From positions 1 to 12,372 of the forward strand of contig CAYXVE010000090.1 of the NCBI GenBank assembly GCA_964468435.1: a stretch of 12,372 bases of DNA, written 5' to 3'. Each line of letters opens with the position of its first letter. Within the stretch, counting starts at the first letter, position 1. The position numbers were made by a program, and so were the translations under genes. A model generated the notes under the pieces. The model saw only the letters and a program-made list of their open reading frames with translations. It was not told the DNA's origin and did not search any database. This document shows, piece by piece, positions 7,314 to 12,372 of the stretch. Origin of the DNA: JBCCTX01 sp964468435. GTDB lineage: Bacteria; Bacteroidota; Bacteroidia; J057.

Positions 7314-8261
7314 ATGCAAGTAATTCTAGCGCAACCCAGGAGTTTTTGTGCCGGCGTGGTAAGAGCTATTGATATCGTCAAACATGCATTAAAATTGTTT
7401 GGCCCACCTGTCTATGTTTTGCACGAAATTGTTCACAATGGATATGTGTTGGAGGACTTGAGAAAACTTGGTGCCATTTTCGTAGCGCAAATCCATGAAA
7501 TACCTGTAAATTCTGTGATCGTTTTCAGCGCACATGGTGTAGCCCAATCAAAATTCGAAGAAGCCCAAGCCCGCAACCTCACGGTAATTGATGCTACCTG
7601 CCCACTCGTAACCAAAGTACACAAAGAAGTAATCGCTTTTGCACGTAATGGACAAGAAGTTATCCTGATAGGCCATCCTAATCATGTGGAAGTCCAGGGA
7701 ACACTCGGGCAGTATTTACCCTATGCCCAGGATGAAATACATATCATATCAACACCGCAAGAAGCTGCTACAGTGCGCGTTAGGGATCCTGAAAATCTCG
7801 GTTACGTAACTCAAACTACATTATCTATTTACGATACAGAAGCGATTATACAAATTTTACATAGTAGATTCCCCTCAATACAGGGGCCCAGGAAAGATGA
7901 TATTTGCTATGCCACACAAAACCGTCAACAGGGCGTGGTGGATATAATACCTGATATTGACATCTTACTGGTAGTGGGTGCTCAAAATAGCTCAAATTCC
8001 AATAGACTGAGAGAACTAGGTGAAAATAGAGGAGTACCCTCTTACCTAATACAGTCTGTAGATCAAATACAGCCTGCCTGGTTTAAACCTCATACAAGTA
8101 TTGGAATCACCGCGGGTGCATCTACACCAGAATATCTGGTCAAGGGTGTAGTAGATTATCTCAAAACATTAGGTGCAAAACGCGTCAAAGAAGCAACAGC
8201 TACTCCTGAAAATGTATTTTTTCCACTTCCACAAATCCTCAGAAAAACCAGTAGCAGTTAA
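7314..8261 (+). CDS. ispH: 4-hydroxy-3-methylbut-2-enyl diphosphate reductase
   Basis: This 315-residue iron-sulfur enzyme (also called LytB) reduces HMBPP to IPP and DMAPP, the last step of the MEP pathway, in the cytoplasm. The three cluster cysteines are C12, C96 and C198. Substrate residues follow E. coli numbering closely: H41, H74, H124, catalytic E126 (in GHPNHVEVQGT), T168, the SSNSN stretch 226-230 and S270 in TAGAS. The length is normal. The ATG at 7314 puts C12 exactly where expected. It heads the rightward unit with hpnH and diverges from squalene synthase, so isoprenoid supply is physically tied to hopanoid production, an arrangement known from other hopanoid loci. The window cannot show whether the genome has a second ispH. 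Confidence 0.97.
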   Translation: MQVILAQPRSFCAGVVRAIDIVKHALKLFGPPVYVLHEIVHNGYVLEDLRKLGAIFVAQIHEIPVNSVIVFSAHGVAQSKFEEAQARNLTVIDATCPLVTKVHKEVIAFARNGQEVILIGHPNHVEVQGTLGQYLPYAQDEIHIISTPQEAATVRVRDPENLGYVTQTTLSIYDTEAIIQILHSRFPSIQGPRKDDICYATQNRQQGVVDIIPDIDILLVVGAQNSSNSNRLRELGENRGVPSYLIQSVDQIQPAWFKPHTSIGITAGASTPEYLVKGVVDYLKTLGAKRVKEATATPENVFFPLPQILRKTSSS

Positions 8262-8349
8262 TTATACCTAACTTGAAAGTATATCAGATTCATTTTTTAG
8301 CCACATTTATTAAACACACACTATCAATCAATTTGAAAAAAACTTAATT

Positions 8350-9435
8350 ATGGGAGTTCCAATAAAACAACAGATTAAAATTGCATCATATATCATAGGT
8401 AAGAAACTCAAAAGAGAAAAAAAATATCCGGTCGTACTGATGCTAGAACCGCTTTTCCAGTGTAATCTGGCATGTGCAGGCTGTGGAAAGATCGCCTATC
8501 CGCAGGAAATTCTCAAAAAACGACTCAGTGTGGCTGATGCCTTGAAAGCAGTTGATGAATGTGGAGCCCCTGTCGTTTCTATCCCTGGTGGAGAACCGCT
8601 GATCCACAAAGAAATGCCTCAAATTGTAGATGGTATCATTAAACGCAAAAAATATGTTTATCTCTGCACCAATGCTATTCTGCTTAAAAGAAAAATAGAT
8701 GAATACACCCCCTCGCATTATCTCACTTTTTCCATCCACCTCGACGGCCTACGTGAGCGGCATGATGAGTCTGTCTGTAAGGAAGGCATATTTGATATCG
8801 CGACGGAAGCTATCCAAATAGCCCTGGACAAGGGTTTCCGAGTCACAGTCAACTGTACCCTGTTTCAGGGGGAAGACCCGCAAGAGGTCGCAGACTTTTT
8901 TGACTACTGTATGGAACTGGGTGTAGAGGGTGTTACCATTTCCCCTGGATACAGCTATGAGCTGGCTCCCAGACAGGATGTATTTCTGCCCAGGACACAG
9001 AGCAAAGAGCTGTTTCGCAGTATTTTCAGAACAGGTAAAGCGAGAAAATCCACCTGGCGATTCAATCAATCAGACTTATTCCTAGATTTTTTGGCTGGCA
9101 ATCAGACTTATCAGTGTACTCCTTGGAGTAATCCTACCTACAACGTATTTGGATGGCAAAAGCCCTGTTATCTACTAGTAAATGAAGGTTATGCTCCCAG
9201 CTTTAAGGCACTTATGGAGGAAACGGATTGGGACAATTATGGTGTAGGACGCAATCCCAAATGCGATAACTGTATGGCACACTGCGGATTTGAGGGTACC
9301 GCAATTGAAGATGCCTTCAAAAATCCGCTCAAATTACTTAAGGTTTCGTTGAATGGCCCCAAAACAGAAGGTCCGATGACAGCAGACATACCCATTACTT
9401 ACGACCAGGAGAATATGCTAAGTAGTGCGACATAA
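8350..9435 (+). CDS. hpnH: adenosylhopane synthase HpnH, radical SAM
   Basis: This 361-residue radical SAM enzyme adds the 5'-deoxyadenosyl radical to hopene (diploptene), forming adenosylhopane, the first C35 hopanoid. The 4Fe-4S motif CNLACAGC gives C38, C42 and C45, and GGEP at 80-83 is the SAM-binding loop. C106 (in YLCTNA) falls at the number of the Cys reported in Zymomonas mobilis HpnH to quench the product radical. The C-terminal part carries C256, C273 and a C305-x2-C308-x3-C312 cluster (KCDNCMAHC), typical of the HpnH C-terminal domain. The length is normal. It starts 88 bases after ispH on the same strand with no terminator between, so the two are probably cotranscribed. Its product is the substrate of the HpnG encoded on the other arm. 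Confidence 0.95.
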   Translation: MGVPIKQQIKIASYIIGKKLKREKKYPVVLMLEPLFQCNLACAGCGKIAYPQEILKKRLSVADALKAVDECGAPVVSIPGGEPLIHKEMPQIVDGIIKRKKYVYLCTNAILLKRKIDEYTPSHYLTFSIHLDGLRERHDESVCKEGIFDIATEAIQIALDKGFRVTVNCTLFQGEDPQEVADFFDYCMELGVEGVTISPGYSYELAPRQDVFLPRTQSKELFRSIFRTGKARKSTWRFNQSDLFLDFLAGNQTYQCTPWSNPTYNVFGWQKPCYLLVNEGYAPSFKALMEETDWDNYGVGRNPKCDNCMAHCGFEGTAIEDAFKNPLKLLKVSLNGPKTEGPMTADIPITYDQENMLSSAT

Positions 9436-9531
9436 TTAGCTAAAAATTAAACAGCTCATTGTGCTTAATCTACGGAATCGCAAATAAAAACTATTCATAT
9501 AGTATATTAGCAGGATAAAAAGTAACTCGTT

Positions 9532-10539
9532 ATGTGCATAAATATCAATCGTATACATATATTTTATGCCCTTTGTATATTCATTGGGATATCTCGTTTT
9601 TCCCTGATTCCACTCAAAGCTCAAACTGGAAATTGGACAACCGTAAAAACAGCTGATGACAGCAAACCCGTTGCCAGACATGAAGCGGCCTTTGTCGAAA
9701 CGGGTGATAAATTTTATCTTTTGGGAGGCAGAGGGATGAAGCCTGTCAATATCTATGATCCTCAACATCAGACATGGTCTGAAGGAGCTATGCCTCCTAT
9801 TGAAATACACCACTTTCAACCCATAGTATGGAAAAAAAGCATCTATATTTTGGGAGCACTCACGGGGAAATATCCCAGCGAAACCCCCATCACCAATATC
9901 CTAATTTATCATACAAAAGAAAATCAATGGGAACTAGGTCCGGAAATTCCTGAAGATCGTAACCGTGGTGCTGCTGGTGTAGTGTTGCACAAAAATAAGC
10001 TATACCTGATTTGCGGTATCAAGGATGGACACAGAGGTGATCACAAAAAATGGCTGGATGTTTTCAATCTGAAATCCAGAACCTGGGAACAATTACCTGA
10101 TGCTCCCAGAGCCAGAGACCACTTCCAGGCTATCCTGGCCAAAGGAAAAATATATCTGCTGGGTGGTAGAAAAACCCGCACTGAAGGTACACCATTTGGT
10201 AATACTGAAACAGCTATAGATGTATATGATATCAAATCCCAGACCTGGTCCACACTAGAGGCTCCCCTTCCTACTCCCCGTGCAGGAAATTATGCCGTTA
10301 AACTGGGAAATGAAATTCTGGTAATGGGAGGTGAATCTCCTGCTCATGAACATGCCCATCCCGAGGTAGAAGCACTCAACATCCAATCACATACCTGGCG
10401 TACACTTTCTCCTATGGTAAATGGACGGCATGGAACCGGGGCTATCTTACACAAAGGCCGTATATATGTAGCCTCAGGTAGTGGAAACCGAGGCGGTGGT
10501 CCCGAACTGACTAGTATGGAATATTTCACAATGGAATAA
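9532..10539 (+). CDS. secreted kelch-repeat beta-propeller protein
   Basis: This 335-residue protein has a signal peptide (hydrophobic 9-28, likely cut after A30 in PLKAQ) and six kelch repeats, which together should form one six-bladed propeller. The repeats show the usual strand, a Gly-Gly or single-Gly turn, and a later Trp: FYLLGGR (61-67) with W82, IYILGA (104-109) with W133, LYLICG (157-162) with W185, IYLLGGR (207-213) with W239, ILVMGGE (262-268) with W289, and a last blade IYVASG (311-316) lacking the closing Trp. No enzyme motif is visible, so binding or scaffolding in the periplasm or outside the cell is the likely role. It begins 96 bases after hpnH on the same strand and could be read through from that unit, but a hopanoid role is only suggested by position. 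It converges on the Nudix gene with 22 bases between stops. Confidence 0.87.
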   Translation: MCININRIHIFYALCIFIGISRFSLIPLKAQTGNWTTVKTADDSKPVARHEAAFVETGDKFYLLGGRGMKPVNIYDPQHQTWSEGAMPPIEIHHFQPIVWKKSIYILGALTGKYPSETPITNILIYHTKENQWELGPEIPEDRNRGAAGVVLHKNKLYLICGIKDGHRGDHKKWLDVFNLKSRTWEQLPDAPRARDHFQAILAKGKIYLLGGRKTRTEGTPFGNTETAIDVYDIKSQTWSTLEAPLPTPRAGNYAVKLGNEILVMGGESPAHEHAHPEVEALNIQSHTWRTLSPMVNGRHGTGAILHKGRIYVASGSGNRGGGPELTSMEYFTME

Positions 10540-10561
10540 AGCTGTATGGGTTTATATTTTA

Positions 10562-11017
10562 CTACGATCCTCCTTTTTCCTCGAATACCTTACGGATGGA
10601 ATTCTTGTAGCCCTCCGGCATATTGAGGTGTTCTACCTCGTGTTTTTCAAACAATGCAACATCCTTGTGTTCATGGCTGATGCTGATATCCTTTCCTGTG
10701 AGGTAATCGTGATCACAAGCATACGTGATGATGACTACCTGGACCTTACCCTGTATGTCATATATCCAAGTATCTACGATCTTACCCGTACTAACCGTTA
10801 ATCCCAATTCTTCCTGGATCTCCCTTTGCACACACTGCTCAGGACTTTCTCCCAGGTCCAGCTTTCCGCCCGGTAACTCCCATTCATTCCGTACATTTTG
10901 TAGCAAAATGACCTTTTGATCGATTATTACAACTCCTTTTATTGACACGGGATACTTCCGTGCAAATACATCTGTCGGTACAAATGCCGATAAAAGGGAC
11001 AACAACCATCTTTTCAT
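10562..11017 (-). CDS. Nudix hydrolase
   Basis: This 151-residue Nudix-fold protein would hydrolyse a nucleoside diphosphate linked to another group. The Nudix box is complete at 51-73: G51, E57, R65-E66, E69-E70, G72, with the Mg-binding glutamates in place. The strand YPVSIKGVVIID (22-33) and WELPGGK (46-52) are usual for MutT-like domains. The first 19 residues (MKRWLLSLLSAFVPTDVFA) form an extra hydrophobic segment that looks like a signal or membrane-associated helix, odd for a normally cytoplasmic enzyme. A later start would have to be non-ATG, so the ATG at 11017 is kept. It begins 8 bases after the sulfotransferase stop, so the two are likely one minus-strand operon. The substrate cannot be told from sequence. 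Confidence 0.9.
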   Translation of the reverse strand: MKRWLLSLLSAFVPTDVFARKYPVSIKGVVIIDQKVILLQNVRNEWELPGGKLDLGESPEQCVQREIQEELGLTVSTGKIVDTWIYDIQGKVQVVIITYACDHDYLTGKDISISHEHKDVALFEKHEVEHLNMPEGYKNSIRKVFEEKGGS

Positions 11018-11025
11018 GTGAAGGT

Positions 11026-11800
11026 CTATTTGATTGGCGGCATTTCGTACCCCCAGCGATCGATATATCTACCCCAATGGGATTGAACCATTCGAAAGGT
11101 CTCTTCATCATAACGATACGCATTTTTCCTGTAATGCTGTATACCGTCAAGATATTTTTGAAAATAAAGTATATCTTTTTCATATNNNNNNNNNNNNNNN
11201 NNNNNNNNNNNNNNNNNNNNNNNNNNNNNNNNNNNNNNNNNNNNNNNNNNNNNNNNNNNNNNNNNNNNNNNNNNNNNNNNNNNNNAACTCATCTTCCTGA
11301 GGCGAACGAGGTGTTACGGGGACACGATCGATCAGGCGATTTTCAGGAATACTTTTCTCTAGTATAGGCCTGAATAGCTTACCTATCGACAACAATTCCC
11401 AAGGTAATCCAGATGCCAGTGGCGATACGATCCCATATTGGGGAGCCTTACTCAGGATATTGGCGAGGTGCGTTGTACCGCTTCGCCAATGCCCTACGAT
11501 GAAGATGGGAGGAGCCATCGTTAATGTCCTGTTTTTCCATTTTGCATAGAAAAGCTCCAGTTGCATCATGGGCCACCTGCCAAGGGAAGAGCCTAAGGCA
11601 AGTCCCAATACTTGCCTTTCTTTGCCGACAAAGGGTCTGTTATCTTGAATAAGCCTTATGATTGTGGCAACATCAGCCCCAAGTAAGGGATGAGTAATTG
11701 CTTTGCGCTTGAAAGAAGATTCGCTAAAGTCTTGATCATGCCTTGTTGATTGCATATCTACAAAACTAGGATTTATAGGCTGGCTGGCAGACATCCCCAT
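11026..11800 (-). CDS. sulfotransferase family protein, interrupted by assembly gap
   Basis: Two pieces on either side of 100 N belong to one PAPS-dependent sulfotransferase-type gene. The 5' piece (11286-11800, 171 residues) carries the cofactor loop PIFIVGHWRSGTTHL at 98-112 (5'-phosphosulfate binding) and, near its end, the family-like motif SPQEDE at 166-171. The 3' piece (11026-11185, 52 residues) has the usual C-terminal helix pattern, a Y-x-x-N-x-Y motif and W-G-R-Y-x-x-R-W-G-Y, ending with TAG. The pieces are in different frames across the 100 N, as expected when N marks a gap of unknown length. Family members run near 370-390 residues, so about 150 residues are missing. Members act on carbohydrates, lipids or other small acceptors, and the acceptor here is unknown. 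The start is ATG at 11800; M3 (11794) is an alternative. The Nudix gene follows 8 bases downstream. Confidence 0.85.
11186..11285. other. assembly gap, 100 N
   Basis: Exactly 100 consecutive N, the conventional placeholder for a gap of unknown size. It lies within the sulfotransferase gene, and the coding frame does not match across it, so its true length is not 100 bases. Confidence 0.97.
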
Positions 11801-11957
11801 GACACCAGAGTCTTATAGAAGGATTCATCACTAACAATGTTCATCCAGATCAATCCCATTTACTGGTCTGTTTTGCACAAAACCCCTACGCCAGGGGATC
11901 GATGGACACCAATCCCTCAGGTCGTATTCTTCCAGACAGCAGCAGGTTACACGGTGA
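11801..11957. other. spacer upstream of the sulfotransferase, no gene seen
   Basis: This lies between the sulfotransferase start and the regulator remnant. It includes a small stem CCCCT (11883-11887) / AGGGG (11893-11897). A 53-codon ATG frame (11837-11998) runs through it but overlaps the remnant in another frame and resembles nothing known to me. I see no clear promoter for the sulfotransferase. Confidence 0.4.
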
Positions 11958-12176
11958 GGTGTAGTAGCTATAATAACGATAGCGAAAAAAATGTGTGATG
12001 TCTCTTAAGTAAGTCTAAACCACCTGGTAGGAGAAGGACAAAACGCTTCTTTTGATAAAAAAACCGTCCAACGTATTCAAGATAATCAACAGCTTGATCC
12101 TGATAACCAGAAGGTTCTTTTTAATATCATTGATACTTATCTCCGTGATGCTAAAGCGCGTATGGCCTATCAATAA
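11958..12176 (+). pseudogene. decayed 3' half of an XRE-type transcriptional regulator
   Basis: In the frame ending with TAA at 12174-12176 the sequence reads TIAKKMCDVS, then a TAA stop at 12006-12008, then VSLNHLVGEGQNAS and onward through FNIIDTYLRDAKARMAY. This matches, with correct spacing, the end of the helix-turn-helix domain (AKKMxDVxxVSLxxLVGEG) and the C-terminal helix (LFxxIDTYxRDAKAR) of XRE-family regulators common in Bacteroidota. The in-frame TAA sits where relatives usually carry an acidic or other polar codon, and GAA to TAA is one change. The DNA-binding helices expected upstream are not found in any frame, so the gene is truncated as well as stopped. The 5' boundary is uncertain: homology is clear from about 11982, and the frame opens at 11958. 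Confidence 0.7.
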
Positions 12177-12248
12177 CAATACCTCTAATGGATTAAAAAT
12201 ACTTTAATTTAGCAAATTAATTACTAGCGTATTTCTCGATTAGAATAT

Positions 12249-12371
12249 TTATATAATGCGTTTATTAGGTTCCTCATTTTCAGATTTTGAACTGATTGAA
12301 AGTTTTTCACAACCTGCTGTGAATATCCGAGCAACAGTAGTAAACTTGTAGAAAATCCTACTAATCAACAA
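12249..12371 (-). CDS. possible partial gene entering from the right edge
   Basis: A minus-strand frame is open from the right edge for 40 codons to a TAA at 12249-12251, ending with a charged tail (SSKSENEEPNKR). It could be the C-terminus of a gene outside the window. A 31-codon plus-strand ATG frame (12256-12351) overlaps it. Neither resembles a known protein, and the region is AT-rich, so chance is a real possibility. Confidence 0.2.
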   Translation of the reverse strand: MLISRIFYKFTTVARIFTAGCEKLSISSKSENEEPNKRII

Positions 12372-12372
12372 G

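Noticed and set aside
9436..9819. 127-codon minus-strand frame
   Set aside because: It is antisense to the kelch gene with its clear signal peptide and repeats, and has no domain of its own.
11186..11285. Reading the sulfotransferase as two genes or a frameshifted pseudogene
   Set aside because: The frame change coincides exactly with 100 N of unknown true length, so the break is an assembly effect.
11837..11998. 53-codon plus-strand ATG frame
   Set aside because: Its 3' part overlaps the XRE remnant in another frame, and the translation resembles no known protein.

Overview
The window looks like a chromosomal stretch from a Bacteroidota bacterium, in a draft or metagenome assembly with one run of 100 N. 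This placement is an inference. It rests on moderate-to-low GC, Bacteroidota-type promoter boxes (TTTG ... TAnnTTTG) rather than E. coli-type ones, few clear Shine-Dalgarno sites, and the character of several proteins, including the remnant of an XRE-type regulator of a kind common in that phylum.

The core (3255-9435) is a hopanoid biosynthesis locus arranged around a 229-base divergent control region (7085-7313). Leftward runs a tight operon: a squalene synthase-like enzyme (5996-7084), squalene-hopene cyclase shc (3985-5952) and the hopanoid-associated nucleoside phosphorylase hpnG (3255-3980, GTG start, 4 bases after shc). Rightward run ispH (7314-8261), the last step of the MEP isoprenoid pathway, and hpnH (8350-9435), the radical SAM adenosylhopane synthase. 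Together they would make IPP/DMAPP, condense FPP to squalene, cyclise it to hopene, attach adenosine to give adenosylhopane and remove adenine to give ribosylhopane. FPP synthase and later side-chain enzymes are not in the window. The usual HpnC/HpnD/HpnE trio is also absent: one squalene synthase-like protein stands in its place. A secreted six-kelch protein (9532-10539) follows hpnH on the same strand.

Left of the core, a secreted coiled-coil protein of unknown function (547-1791, minus) with a good terminator behind it diverges from a lipoprotein of the PQQ-dependent sugar (glucose/sorbosone-type) dehydrogenase family (2071-3243, plus). The latter converges on hpnG with 11 bases between stop codons.

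Right of the core, on the minus strand, a sulfotransferase gene (11026-11800) is cut by the assembly gap and is followed 8 bases later by a Nudix hydrolase (10562-11017). The last 570 bases hold no intact gene. They contain a decayed 3' half of an XRE-type regulator (11958-12176) with an in-frame TAA, and a short open frame running off the right edge.

Bases 1-489 carry no convincing gene apart from a 14-codon open tail at the left edge. I see no tRNA, rRNA or CRISPR array.
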